Source: Candidatus Zixiibacteriota bacterium
GTDB taxonomy: Bacteria > Zixibacteria > MSB-5A5 > GN15 > PGXB01
Assembly: GCA_900498245.1 (NCBI GenBank)
Contig: LS998015.1
Coordinates: 2,438,550-2,502,549 of the forward strand
Reading direction: 5' to 3'
Length of the DNA stretch: 64,000 bases
Within the stretch, counting starts at the first letter, position 1; every line of letters starts with the position of its first letter. Position numbers and translations under genes: made by a program. The notes beneath the pieces were generated by a model that was not told the origin of the DNA, made no database searches, and saw only the letters and a list, made by a program, of their open reading frames with translations. This document shows positions 10,101 through 17,845 of this stretch, in pieces.

Positions 10101-11982
10101 GGCCAGCCGCGTTGGCCACCAGCCACGATTGAAAATTGCGCGCCATAAATTGAATTGTTTGACCGTGTGATTCACGGACCCACAAACTGCGATAGGCAAC
10201 CGTATCCGGCGGCGCAACCGACACATTCAGACTCGACGGCGATACGAGCAAAACCGGAGGCACCGGCACAATCGTGATCTGCACCGGAATTTTCAGCGGC
10301 GAGTTCGTCACGTTGGCCGCCATCACTTCGACCGTATCAATATAGACTCCCGGAGCCAATCCGCCCATGGGGTAAATCCAAATAGTGTCGGGGGTAATAA
10401 GCGGCGAAAACTGCATCGTGTCGATTATCAGCCAATCCGAGGAACTGTGTGTCCAAAATTCGATATTGGCCCCGCCCTGCTCGGTTATTAAAATAGTATC
10501 GATATGATTGTCACCCTCGGTCAGAGTGGTATCAATCATCGCTTTTGACGATACCAGGGTCCCGGCCGCCTCGACATTCAGCACCGTTATGGTTATGGTT
10601 TCGCTATCGATATAGAAGCCGTCATTGGCATAAAAAGTCACATTATAAAGCCCCGCCTGAGAGGTGTCGGGCATGAATTCAAAATGCCCGGTGCCGTCGC
10701 CAAAATCGACAAATGTGGCGTGGGGCGGAAGAAAGGTTGAACCCAGACCCGGCGGGTCCCCATCAGGGTCGGTCGCTGTAACATCAAAGGCGAGAGTAGC
10801 ACCTTCATTGACAGTTTTATTACCAATCGGATTTAAGACCGGCGGACGATCGACGTTGGTGACCGTTATGGTGACCATTTCCGAATCGGCCAGGGTGCCG
10901 TCGCTTACAATAAAGAGAACTGGATAACTCCCGGCTTGATCATAGTTGGGATTGAAGTCGAATGTCCCGGTATTATTATGATTATCCGCAAAAGTGGCAT
11001 TGGCCGGAAGAGGCGCGGCCGTGAAAGAAAGCGGATCGCCGTCGGGATCGGTGCCGGAGACCCCGAAATGAAGGTTGGCGGCTTCCGCGACGGTCTTGGG
11101 ACCGATTGCGGCCAGCACCGGCGAACGATCAGTATTGGTTACCGTTATCGTTACCAGTTCGGAATCAGCCAGAGTCCCGTCACTGGCGACAAAAAGGACC
11201 TGGTAGCTCCCCGCCTGAGTATAATCGGGAGAAAAACTGAAAGAGCCGGTTCCGTTATGATTATCCGTGAAGGTTGCATGATTCGGAAGCGGGGCGGCGC
11301 TCAGGGTGATGGCATCGCCATCAGTATCGCTCGCTGAAACGCCAAAATTCAGGGCAGATGCTTCGCCAACACTTTTGGGTCCGATACTGTTAAGAACCGG
11401 CGGCTGGTTAGGTGGCGAAGTGGAATCTTCCACTGTCCAGCAAGTCTTTGTGAAAGTCGGAACGGGATCATCAAATAGCCAGTCATACGTCGGGTCCGAA
11501 GGGGTCCCTTGCTCAATACAGAATTGACCTGAAGTGGCGGAAGTTCTGAAGGTCCAGGAGAAATCTCTAATTTCCCCGAGCGCCGGCGGATAACCCTGAT
11601 TCATAGCCGCTCCGGTCACATTAAATAGATCAGGAAGTACGCCGTCCCAACTTTCCACATATGTGATTCTGAATAAATCCCAGAATCCGGCAAACTGCGT
11701 CGTTGTGACATGCGCAAACATCGTGTCGCCCTGATATTGCACCGGCACATTGCCGGTAAAAGCAAAGGGCGTCGACCACGTCGAACGATTGATCGAAAAC
11801 GGTATTGTATCAGTATTGTTCGAATAAACGTTAACGGTGAAGTCGGCGTTGGGCTGTATTTTTGTCCCCCCCGCCCATACCCCCGGGCCGGTTATATCGG
11901 CGCGGATGGTCATGCCATAGCCCTCTATCCCAATAGACAAAATAAACAGGGACAGAAGTACCAAAAATACCTTTTGTTTCAT
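7126..11982 (-). CDS. Giant multidomain secreted adhesin-like protein with type IX sorting domain
   Basis: A protein of 1618 residues. A signal peptide covers ~1-23 and an unassigned domain ~25-185. Three cadherin/Ig-like repeats follow at about 190-470 (PPVLNSIGPKSVGEA, SPVLAAIGPKTVAEA, PPVLNPIGNKTVNEG). Four BACON-like repeats occupy about 472-893. A cohesin-like domain lies at ~898-1030 (VPAIPGNSVVVPVYFKN) and a carboxypeptidase-regulatory fold at ~1035-1110 (CGRVIDTAGNEIEGATVEL). A copy of the ~95-residue module is at ~1121-1228 and two GWNLISW/GWNLVSY repeats at ~1233-1398. A third module copy is at ~1423-1518, and the sorting signal (LGQNYPNPFNPATTI to VRKMVLMK) is at ~1525-1618. It is probably a surface-attached, protein- or glycan-binding molecule; no enzyme motif is seen. 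Confidence 0.88.
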   Translation of the reverse strand: MKQKVFLVLLSLFILSIGIEGYGMTIRADITGPGVWAGGTKIQPNADFTVNVYSNNTDTIPFSINRSTWSTPFAFTGNVPVQYQGDTMFAHVTTTQFAGFWDLFRITYVESWDGVLPDLFNVTGAAMNQGYPPALGEIRDFSWTFRTSATSGQFCIEQGTPSDPTYDWLFDDPVPTFTKTCWTVEDSTSPPNQPPVLNSIGPKSVGEASALNFGVSASDTDGDAITLSAAPLPNHATFTDNHNGTGSFSFSPDYTQAGSYQVLFVASDGTLADSELVTITVTNTDRSPVLAAIGPKTVAEAANLHFGVSGTDPDGDPLSFTAAPLPANATFADNHNNTGTFDFNPNYDQAGSYPVLFIVSDGTLADSEMVTITVTNVDRPPVLNPIGNKTVNEGATLAFDVTATDPDGDPPGLGSTFLPPHATFVDFGDGTGHFEFMPDTSQAGLYNVTFYANDGFYIDSETITITVLNVEAAGTLVSSKAMIDTTLTEGDNHIDTILITEQGGANIEFWTHSSSDWLIIDTMQFSPLITPDTIWIYPMGGLAPGVYIDTVEVMAANVTNSPLKIPVQITIVPVPPVLLVSPSSLNVSVAPPDTVAYRSLWVRESHGQTIQFMARNFQSWLVANAAGPFTTPESLLYRFDVKGLAPGDYFDTISFYGYPDSLMRFPAVAQVKLTVLPDTVPNRIAVEPYFIPYHIHPGDTIPDTSIMVFEQRGHNIPFRLGFSGIIAEPDTAAVTPLVTPKSIPVKIKAEGLTPGLHLDTIFVYSDSAANSPRTTIISLMVDTSCFERTYVADPASFNVTLMQGEIRYDTINISEAHGCAAPFYLESNCTWLITQCPWGYPNVQLTPVSMPVTIDASGLNPGIYVDSIFVMEDMGEVGIRRLAVPVILHVTSGPDTDDSAWVATVPAIPGNSVVVPVYFKNVQPLSSILVPLKWSSSLITMDSITFGGTRVNYVDTKVGSFDNNLRECNILVSPFLTPAIPAGRGLLAKLHFTVTDSIISTFVSIDSSKTVQFTDSSSILNPTFIPGGVVIGIDSGYVCGRVIDTAGNEIEGATVELWSQFPGGSLMSSHLTDINGQFACHSSGIYPFDAYAYKEGYYPGILRNIEYGQIGFDIVLTPVPPVTPTPEWVNFYCDNNYYNGVPLPVGSVVDAYAPNGSHCGTYFVSMPGSYGFMPVYRDDPYTIEADGAEPGDTISFFINGYPAAANGPRIWTEKGASFQVCLDIFPVQTKTIALKQGWNLISWNVDTPNDDIQELFKSISGCVEVIMGFEQGGFTYDPSLPDFSTLWNADHFHGYWVKMDCDTVLEVTGTPVAATTPIHLETGWNLVSYLPDVADSTPFALNSVMENLIVALGFDGVAQTYDPQLPAYSTLTMMRPGFGYWLKVSNSDLLIYPGVGPKVIFPQMLAKADRAISENRISLSKVWMNLYSYQLKLDNKALPQGATVTAVSRDGRVIGAATVGRAGKFGFMPVYGDDPSTAEKEGPAKGETFAIMVDGMATGESITWTENGARQELVNLTAKNGEPLLPTGFALGQNYPNPFNPATTISFSLPSAAQATLEVFNILGKKVATVFDGMAQAGQNQVVWNGTGFDGQPVASGIYFYRLKTAGFEQTRKMVLMK

Positions 11983-12232
11983 TTCTTACTCCTGTATTGT
12001 TTGGAACATTTAAAACTTGAACTCTTCATTTTAATACACGGCGGGAATTTTTCTGCAGACCAACAAATTACCATAAGCAGCGCCTTCTTTGCATGATAAC
12101 GGCCGAAATCAAATACCACCCTCAAAAATCCACATACCCCTAGCCGCTAAGAATGTCAGTTAAGCAAACTTAATACCAGGGCATCCTAATAAATAATTCA
12201 ATCGCAAGTAACTTAAAAGGCTCAGCAACATA

Positions 12233-12260
12233 AAAATACGCTATTGTGAAAGTTTGTCAA
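12233..12260 (-). promoter_or_regulatory. Candidate promoter for the giant secreted protein
   Basis: A perfect TTGACA and a TATTTT are 16 bases apart and face the giant gene. The resulting leader is about 240 nt. Nothing else was recognised in the 11983-12307 spacer, which is AT-rich and without a credible ORF. Confidence 0.45.
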
Positions 12261-12307
12261 GTTAAATAGCAGTAAAGGGATACGCAAAATATTGCATAAA
12301 ATCTGGC

Positions 12308-12694
12308 TTAGCCTGCATTGCGGAGGGTTTGAACGCGACGACGCCAGGCCAGAAGTGTCAGTACCAGAATTGCACCAACTAAGTCAGCCGCCAGATCGGA
12401 CCAATCGCGGTGACGGCCGGGAATAAAACCCTGGTATATTTCATCACCGCTGGCAAATGCCGCCATTACCAGGAAAGTGGATATCATCGCCCCCTTGATT
12501 GTCAATGGACGCGGGAAATGGGAGAAAGAGCGAAATACCAGAGCACTGAAAATTGCATATTCGGTAAAATGAAGAATCTTATCGACCTGAACCGACCGTA
12601 TCCGCGGAAGATTTAAATGCGAAATAGACGAAAGACTGAAAATCAGAATCCCGAAAATTATTGCCGGCAAGTGATATTTCAGAAAATTTTTCAT
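12308..12694 (-). CDS. VanZ-like membrane protein
   Basis: A protein of 128 residues with four hydrophobic helices. It matches the VanZ-like family: DKILHFTEYAIFSAL at about 39-53, then GDEIYQGFIPGRHRDWSDLAADLVGA at about 84-109. The conserved acidic and His/Arg residues face the membrane boundary. VanZ confers teicoplanin resistance in enterococci, but most chromosomal homologues have no known role in envelope physiology. It stands alone between the giant protein gene and a divergent acetyltransferase gene. Confidence 0.8.
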   Translation of the reverse strand: MKNFLKYHLPAIIFGILIFSLSSISHLNLPRIRSVQVDKILHFTEYAIFSALVFRSFSHFPRPLTIKGAMISTFLVMAAFASGDEIYQGFIPGRHRDWSDLAADLVGAILVLTLLAWRRRVQTLRNAG

Positions 12695-12813
12695 TATTCC
12701 TCAAGTTTGAATCTCAGCGTACCACTTTTGCTGAACAGGAGCAATAAAAAAACAATTCTATTATCTAAACTTACGCTTAGTCTCAACTTCAGGTGGCGTC
12801 TTCAACTTTTAAC

Positions 12814-12842
12814 TTGACTTCATTATGTCGGGCCGATTAATA
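12814..12842 (+). promoter_or_regulatory. Candidate promoter for the GNAT gene
   Basis: TTGACT and TTAATA are separated by 17 bases, about 63 bases before the GNAT start codon. It lies in the divergent spacer with the VanZ-like gene. Confidence 0.45.
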
Positions 12843-12904
12843 ATAACCATATTCCGGCTTAAATCAGATTCAGGATTGAAAGGAAAGAAAGGAATTTTTC
12901 GGAT

Positions 12905-13483
12905 ATGGCCAGGAAAGAGGATCTGTCAAATTACCCGACCCCTCCCACCCTGGTGGGAGAAAAGGTCTATTTGAGGACAATGGAAGCAGAAGACTATGCC
13001 GTAACCTATCTATGGCATCTTCAAACTGAGCCGCAATCGCAGACCAGTCATCAGGCGGTTATTGTAACCCCGAAAGAATATGTGGAAGCGGTCAAAAAAA
13101 GAGAGAAAAAGCCGACCGAAAGGGATTTCGCAATAGTATGCAAGGAAGACGACCGAATTGTCGGTAAGATCAGATTTTTTGGCCTCAACATGCTTAATCG
13201 GTCCGCCGAACTTGGTTATATCGTTGATCCAGCGGAACATAAGAAAGGCTACGGTAAAGAGGGATTGATCTTGTTGATCCGTTATCTTTTCAATAATCTT
13301 GATTTGAACAAGGTTTACGCCCAAACAGCGGTTTTCAACATTGCTTCGGTAAATCTTCTTAAAAGTCTGGACTTCAAACTGGAGGGCACCTTGCGGCAGC
13401 ATCATTATTATCGGGGAACCCTTCAAGACGATCTTCTCTTTTCACTGCTTCGTTTCGAGTGCGGCTTTTTGGGCGATATTTGA
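12905..13483 (+). CDS. GNAT-family N-acetyltransferase (RimJ/RimL type)
   Basis: A protein of 192 residues with the GNAT fold. It begins with VYLRTMEAEDYAVTYLW, typical of the RimL branch. The acetyl-CoA binding region is ELGYIVDPAEHKKGYGKEGLILLIRYLF (about 103-130), followed by VYAQTAVFNIASVNLLKSLDFKLEGTLRQHHYYRG. The expected reaction is acetyl transfer to an amine such as a protein N-terminus, a small molecule or an aminoglycoside; the substrate cannot be deduced. A weak purine-rich ribosome site precedes the ATG. It probably shares a transcript with the downstream CBS-domain gene on the same strand. Confidence 0.85.
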   Translation: MARKEDLSNYPTPPTLVGEKVYLRTMEAEDYAVTYLWHLQTEPQSQTSHQAVIVTPKEYVEAVKKREKKPTERDFAIVCKEDDRIVGKIRFFGLNMLNRSAELGYIVDPAEHKKGYGKEGLILLIRYLFNNLDLNKVYAQTAVFNIASVNLLKSLDFKLEGTLRQHHYYRGTLQDDLLFSLLRFECGFLGDI

Positions 13484-13566
13484 GATTCACGAAATCGCGA
13501 AATCCCATGCCGGAATCGGCACCCTGAAGCGTATATTTTTATGGATTATTTCAAAAAGGAGGCCGG

Positions 13567-14004
13567 ATGAAAGTAGCCGATATTCTCAATGTCAAAGGGC
13601 GGGAAGTTATCACTATTGAATCTCACAAAAGTGTGAAACAGGCGATGGAGCGTCTTACTCAGAGACATGTGGGAGCTCTGCCGGTCTTGAAAGACAATAG
13701 ACTGGTAGGAATAATTTCCGAGCGCGATATTCTCCGGCTGATACATCAAAAGGGCGATACTGCTTTTGATATGAATATCGGCGACATCATGACTACAAAT
13801 TTGATAGTGGGAGTCCTCAGTGACGATCTGGATCGGGTAGAAGCCCTGATGACCAACAATCGCTTTCGCCACCTTCCCATTATGGAGGGGCCCGACCTGG
13901 CCGGAATTATTTCAATCGGCGACGTTGTCAAGGCCCATGTCAAGAATCTGAAAATCGAAAATCTTTATCTCATCGATTATATAACCGGCAAATATCCCGG
14001 GTAA
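13567..14004 (+). CDS. Tandem CBS-domain protein
   Basis: A protein of 145 residues made almost entirely of two CBS domains, about 1-60 and 70-130. Motifs include HVGALPVLKDNRLVGIISERDILR and RFRHLPIMEGPDLAGIISIGDVVKAH. Such stand-alone CBS pairs bind adenine nucleotides (AMP, ATP, NADH or SAM) and act as energy sensors. No effector domain is attached and the target is unknown. An excellent AGGAGG ribosome site precedes the ATG. It converges with the RlmI-like gene. Confidence 0.9.
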   Translation: MKVADILNVKGREVITIESHKSVKQAMERLTQRHVGALPVLKDNRLVGIISERDILRLIHQKGDTAFDMNIGDIMTTNLIVGVLSDDLDRVEALMTNNRFRHLPIMEGPDLAGIISIGDVVKAHVKNLKIENLYLIDYITGKYPG

Positions 14005-14024
14005 ACCCGATATTGATGCGGAAT

Positions 14025-14056
14025 CATTTCAGTTTTTTCGGCTCTGACGCCGAATT
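14025..14056. terminator. Weak hairpin between convergent genes
   Basis: TTCGGC and GCCGAA arms enclose TCTGAC in the 57-bp spacer between the converging CBS and RlmI-like genes. The + strand copy is followed only by TTT, so terminator strength is doubtful. Confidence 0.3.
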
Positions 14057-14061
14057 TGGGA

Positions 14062-15249
14062 TTACTTTCGAACCTGGCAGATGAAGCTTTTCAAATAATA
14101 TGATTCCGGGAAATAAAACGAAATGGGGTGATCCGGGCTCTGTCGCACAGAATAACGGAATTCCAGGCGAAGATTATTTTGCACCGAAGCGCGCCTCAAG
14201 GTGACGCTCAGATCATCCTCGTTGAAGAAGGACGAACAGCTGGATGTCACGAAGTAGCCGCCATCCTTAACGAGACGCATAGCGGCCCGATTGAGAAAAT
14301 GGTGGGCTTTGCGCCCGGCATCAAAATTTCCCTTGGCTTTAATCAGGGCCGGCGGGTCAATGATGACCATATCATACTCCTCGACGGGGTCGCCGGAAAG
14401 AAATTGAAAAACATCGGCGCACAACATGGTCATATGATCCTGACAGATACCGTTCAAGTCGGCATTTCTTTGACAAAGAGCCAGAGCCGCTTCGGAGCTG
14501 TCGATATTTTTCACCGCCTTCGCCCCCGATGCCATGGCGGCAATGCCGAATCCGCCGGAATAGGAAAACAGGTTCAGGATATTGCGATTTTCCGAGAGTT
14601 TCCCCACCAATAGGCGCAGATCTTTTTGATCCAGATAGAAGCCGGTCTTCTGACCTTTAAGAATATCGGCAACATATTTCCGCCCGTATTCACTGAAAAT
14701 TGTTTCGTCTTCGATTTTTCCATAGCATATGGATATGATATCGTCCAGCCCTTCTTCCCGCCTGACCGTAAGATCACTTCGCTCTACTATCGCCGCCGGC
14801 CGCAATAGATCGGCTAGAATTGCCACTATATTATCCCGCATCAAATCCATCCCCTTGGTGGAGATCTGAATCACGAGGACATCATTGTACCGATCCACCA
14901 CCAGACCGGGGAGCATGTCCGATTCACCGTAAATGATGCGGTAGCCGGTGGTGGAATCGTCAATCCCAAAGCCCAGGGAATGCCGCAGGTCCGCAGCCTG
15001 TATCACTCTCTCACGTATCCAGGCGGAGTCGATTACGGCATCACCAAAATGAAAGACTCTAACTGCTATGGTGGTTCGGTTCGAGAGTGTTCCCGTTCCG
15101 ATAATATGGCCGTCATTATCCGCCACACGAACCAGCGAACCATGCGGAATCCCGTCGGGAATATCAACCAGCGCCCCCGAAAATATCCAGGGATGACGCT
15201 GCAAAACTGTGCTTTCTTTGCCGGACTTCAGCCGTAAAACTGGGTACAT
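14062..15249 (-). CDS. rlmI: RlmI-type class I SAM-dependent rRNA methyltransferase
   Basis: A protein of 395 residues, the usual RlmI/YccW length. An N-terminal PUA-like domain (RHPWIFSGALVDIPDG) precedes an EEHEE-like segment and a Rossmann methyltransferase domain. Motif I is NLFSYSGGFGIAAMASGAK, motif IV is MVIIDPPALIK, and the catalytic-Cys region is TSSCSSFF. RlmI methylates C5 of a 23S rRNA cytosine (C1962 in E. coli); the exact site here is inferred. The ATG chosen starts MYPVLRLKSGK. A longer frame exists upstream but would read through tRNA-Pro, so it was rejected. The gene lies 34 bp after that tRNA. Confidence 0.82.
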   Translation of the reverse strand: MYPVLRLKSGKESTVLQRHPWIFSGALVDIPDGIPHGSLVRVADNDGHIIGTGTLSNRTTIAVRVFHFGDAVIDSAWIRERVIQAADLRHSLGFGIDDSTTGYRIIYGESDMLPGLVVDRYNDVLVIQISTKGMDLMRDNIVAILADLLRPAAIVERSDLTVRREEGLDDIISICYGKIEDETIFSEYGRKYVADILKGQKTGFYLDQKDLRLLVGKLSENRNILNLFSYSGGFGIAAMASGAKAVKNIDSSEAALALCQRNADLNGICQDHMTMLCADVFQFLSGDPVEEYDMVIIDPPALIKAKGNFDAGRKAHHFLNRAAMRLVKDGGYFVTSSCSSFFNEDDLSVTLRRASVQNNLRLEFRYSVRQSPDHPISFYFPESYYLKSFICQVRK

Positions 15250-15283
15250 AATTGTTCCGAATAAGTCAGCCGCCGCTTTCAAG

Positions 15284-15358
15284 TCGGGGTGAGAGGATTT
15301 GAACCTCCGACACCTTGCTCCCAAAGCAAGTGCGCTAACCGGGCTGCGCTACACCCCG
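15284..15358 (-). tRNA. tRNA-Pro (anticodon TGG)
   Basis: A complete 75-nt cloverleaf on the - strand. The anticodon loop TTTGGGA sits in a CTTGC/GCAAG stem. The acceptor is CGGGGTG/CACCCCG, with discriminator A and a standard GGTTCAAATCC T-arm. CCA is not encoded. It lies between rdgB and the RlmI-like gene. Confidence 0.96.
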
Positions 15359-15371
15359 CCTATCCGTTATC

Positions 15372-15399
15372 AATATATCCTCTGATATATTCAAGTCAA
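15372..15399 (-). promoter_or_regulatory. Promoter for tRNA-Pro
   Basis: TTGACT and TATATT are separated by 16 bases, and the -10 element ends 13 bases before the tRNA 5' end. It probably also serves the downstream methyltransferase gene. Confidence 0.5.
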
Positions 15400-15436
15400 G
15401 GATTTTGCCCCTCAGGTTTAATTCAGGATTCGGCAA

Positions 15437-16057
15437 TTATCCGTCAAAGTCCAGATTTTTGGATGAATTCAGGCGCGCAATCAGCAATTTTCTCGCCTCC
15501 AGCAGGGCCTTTCCCCTATGAGACACCGCGTTCTTCTCCGGCAAGGTCATTTCGGCGAATGTCTTTCCGGACGGTGGGTAATAGAAGACCGGATCGTAGC
15601 CGAAACCGGATCGGCCGAATTTCTCTTTCGTGATAACGCCATCGACTCGGCCCTCGACGGTTTCCACATTTGACGCGTCCCAGGCGACAGCGATAACAGT
15701 CCGAAAGTGGGCGGTCCTTCCGCTTTCAGAAATTCCCTGCAGTGCCCGGAGCAGTTTCCTGTTATTATCATCGTAAGTACATCCCGGACCGGCGAAGCGC
15801 GACGAATATACCCCCGGCGCCCCGTCGAGGTGGTCGACTTCCAGGCCGGAATCATCGGCCAGCGCGGAAAATCCGGTGACCTCCGCAATTCCTCTGGCTT
15901 TCAATATGGCGTTTTCTTCAAGCGTTTCACCGGTCTCTTCAATATCCGGAAAATCGAGAAAATCGCTGAAAATGAGAATTGTAATCGGGAGATCCTCAAG
16001 GAGATGCTTTATCTCTTTAATTTTATCTTTATTTCTGGTTGCAAGCACTAATTGCAT
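15437..16057 (-). CDS. rdgB: RdgB/HAM1 non-canonical purine NTP pyrophosphatase
   Basis: A protein of 206 residues, the family norm. It hydrolyses dITP, XTP and similar damaged purine nucleotides to the monophosphate plus PPi. It carries the whole signature: LATRNKDKIKEIKHLL at the N-terminus, ALADDSGLEVDHLDGAPGVY, and FGYDPVFYYPPSGKTFAEM with EKNAVSHRGKAL at the C-terminal side. Metal and base-recognition residues are all present. It sits 50 bp downstream of the citrate-synthase homologue on the same strand. Confidence 0.93.
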   Translation of the reverse strand: MQLVLATRNKDKIKEIKHLLEDLPITILIFSDFLDFPDIEETGETLEENAILKARGIAEVTGFSALADDSGLEVDHLDGAPGVYSSRFAGPGCTYDDNNRKLLRALQGISESGRTAHFRTVIAVAWDASNVETVEGRVDGVITKEKFGRSGFGYDPVFYYPPSGKTFAEMTLPEKNAVSHRGKALLEARKLLIARLNSSKNLDFDG

Positions 16058-16107
16058 GATTAAACTTCCCTTATAAATTTCCGGCCGGCCGCGATAAATT
16101 TGAGGAT

Positions 16108-16872
16108 TTAGATTTTCTTATGCGACGGCCCATCGTATTGGCAGTCACTCCGGCCCAACTGATGAAGCGGCTTTTCGCGAGTCATCTCCTCATAGGCATG
16201 AGCAATCAACCCGGGAACGCGCGAAAGAATAAAAAATCCCTTCCCCAGACGCCAGTCGAACTCCATATCGGAAATCACCGCGGCGATGGCCCCGTCGATG
16301 TTGATGGGCAGTTTCTTGCCCGATGATTTCCTCAGAACCTTTTCGACAGCAAGGCACAGATTAACATGACGGCCCCAAAAACCGCACCGCTCTGCAATTT
16401 CAAACAATTTAATTGTTCGCGGATCGGTCTTATGCAGAAGGTGCCCGAAGCCGGGCATCCTCTTCTTTTCGCTTTTGAGATCCTCAACCAGTTGCCCGGC
16501 AAGGTAATCAGGATCACCCTTTTTCTTAGACCATAATTGAAAGATCCGAGCCGCTTCCTCAATCGCCCCGCCGTGGGCGTCACCGATGGCCAGAATACCG
16601 GCGGCAACAGCGGCATTGAGCGGATTCCCCGCCGCGATAATATTTCTGGCACTCAAAATCGATGGCGCTGTGACGCCGTGGTCGAGCGAAGATACCAGAA
16701 TGGCCCGGACCATTTCCGCTTCGGCCCGCGACGGCAGTCGCCCTTTCAGGACCAGAAATACCGCTTCGGCATAGGACAGTTTTTCCATGATTTCATCGAT
16801 ATCATAGCCCCGAATTCGGATCTTTCCCGGTGAGACATCGGTTATGGCCGATTTCCAGTCCTTGTCCCCCAT
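16108..16872 (-). CDS. Short citrate-synthase-family protein, probable citryl-CoA lyase type
   Basis: A protein of 254 residues, far shorter than true citrate synthase (~370-430). It keeps the core of the family: IRIRGYDIDEIMEKLSYAEAVFLVLKG at the N-terminus, then AIGDAHGGAIEEA with the catalytic-type His, MPGFGHLLHKTDPR with the second His, and a C-terminal PGLIAHAYEEM. These compact homologues include the citryl-CoA lyase of Hydrogenobacter (citryl-CoA to acetyl-CoA plus oxaloacetate) and the CCL-like domain of ATP citrate lyase. No citryl-CoA synthetase subunits are in the window, so the reaction is inferred. It lies between the lipoprotein gene and rdgB. Confidence 0.7.
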   Translation of the reverse strand: MGDKDWKSAITDVSPGKIRIRGYDIDEIMEKLSYAEAVFLVLKGRLPSRAEAEMVRAILVSSLDHGVTAPSILSARNIIAAGNPLNAAVAAGILAIGDAHGGAIEEAARIFQLWSKKKGDPDYLAGQLVEDLKSEKKRMPGFGHLLHKTDPRTIKLFEIAERCGFWGRHVNLCLAVEKVLRKSSGKKLPINIDGAIAAVISDMEFDWRLGKGFFILSRVPGLIAHAYEEMTREKPLHQLGRSDCQYDGPSHKKI

Positions 16873-16882
16873 AAATTAATGC

Positions 16883-17701
16883 CTATTCGGTCCCCATCGA
16901 CTGGGGAGGAATTTTGGTCGAATCCAGTTTTGTCTCTTTAATATCGATTCCCTTAAACGACTTTTCTGCGAAGCGCAGCCACCCTTCCTGAAATCTTTTA
17001 ATATCCACGCCGAACAGTTCTTTGATCGACTTGTCGAAAGTTGCCGTCGATTGCCAGAGCATTTTAAGCCGATTGATACCAAAATTATAGGTAATGAAAG
17101 CCACTATCGAGGCCGCCTCCCAATTGCGGTGGAGACTATCAGCCCGGGCGTAACTTTCATTATTGGCCAGAGAATCGAGAGGAATAAACTGCTTTATTTC
17201 TATTAAGGAGTAGGTTAGATGATGATAGTCGCTTCCGGAGTAGTCAAGGAGTGTCGCGAGCCCGTCATAAAGAACTCTGAAATCGGTCATCCGGATATCC
17301 ATTTTATCGATCAGATAGCGGGCCAATTCGAGTCCGAACGGTGTCCGCCGGTCCCAGTGAATCTGATTCCCTTCATGGTATGGAAGAGTCCGGCCGGTCA
17401 ATTTTTGTCCTTCCTCGGGATCATTATGAATATAGAAATGGATCGTATCCTTGGGGATCTCGATGGCCAAGAAATCGCAATCTTCAGTCAGAAAGCGCTC
17501 ATACGCATCGGAAAATTCATCGATCTTCTTACCCCAATAAGATCCGGCCGGATAATGAAAAATAAAATGCTTATAGGTATATTGCTCCCAACCCGGGTAT
17601 TGCGGGGGCGGAGCGGCCTTTTTTTGGGTGCATCCTCCCGATAAAATAATTATCAACAGGATCATCGCCAGGCCGAAAAGGGCTATTTTTGTTAATTTCA
17701 T
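16883..17701 (-). CDS. Lipoprotein of unknown function
   Basis: A protein of 272 residues from the ATG that gives a normal signal peptide (MKLTKIALFGLAMILLI); an in-frame ATG 36 bases upstream is less likely. The lipobox LSGGC predicts lipid attachment. The mature part starts with a proline-rich linker, then WEQYTYKHFIFHYPAGS and HFYIHNDPEEG. The shape recalls peptidase-MA-like (gluzincin) extracytoplasmic proteins of this group. However, the HExxH zinc motif is absent, so no enzymatic role is assigned. It is 10 bp upstream of the citryl-CoA-lyase-like gene on the same strand. Confidence 0.7.
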   Translation of the reverse strand: MKLTKIALFGLAMILLIIILSGGCTQKKAAPPPQYPGWEQYTYKHFIFHYPAGSYWGKKIDEFSDAYERFLTEDCDFLAIEIPKDTIHFYIHNDPEEGQKLTGRTLPYHEGNQIHWDRRTPFGLELARYLIDKMDIRMTDFRVLYDGLATLLDYSGSDYHHLTYSLIEIKQFIPLDSLANNESYARADSLHRNWEAASIVAFITYNFGINRLKMLWQSTATFDKSIKELFGVDIKRFQEGWLRFAEKSFKGIDIKETKLDSTKIPPQSMGTE

Positions 17702-17785
17702 AGGCACTTTCAAAACAGTTTTCCAAAGATAATACAACTTTTTGAATATATCACGGTATCAGCAAATTGTCAATTGCCCCGAAAA

Positions 17786-17819
17786 TGCAAAATGACGGCT
17801 GCTACTGCGGCCGTCATTT
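17786..17819 (-). terminator. Terminator of the 2-oxoacid oxidoreductase/HydBC operon
   Basis: AAATGACGGC and GCCGTCATTT form a perfect 10-bp stem around a 10-base loop. It lies 26 bases beyond the last ferredoxin gene and continues into TTTTGCATTTTC on the - strand. Confidence 0.65.
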
Positions 17820-17845
17820 CGCTTTATATAAAAAAGAAGGCTATC

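Noticed and set aside
15250-15324. N-terminal extension of the RlmI-like protein
   Set aside because: The extension would translate the 3' part of tRNA-Pro; a normal-length protein begins at the ATG at 15249.
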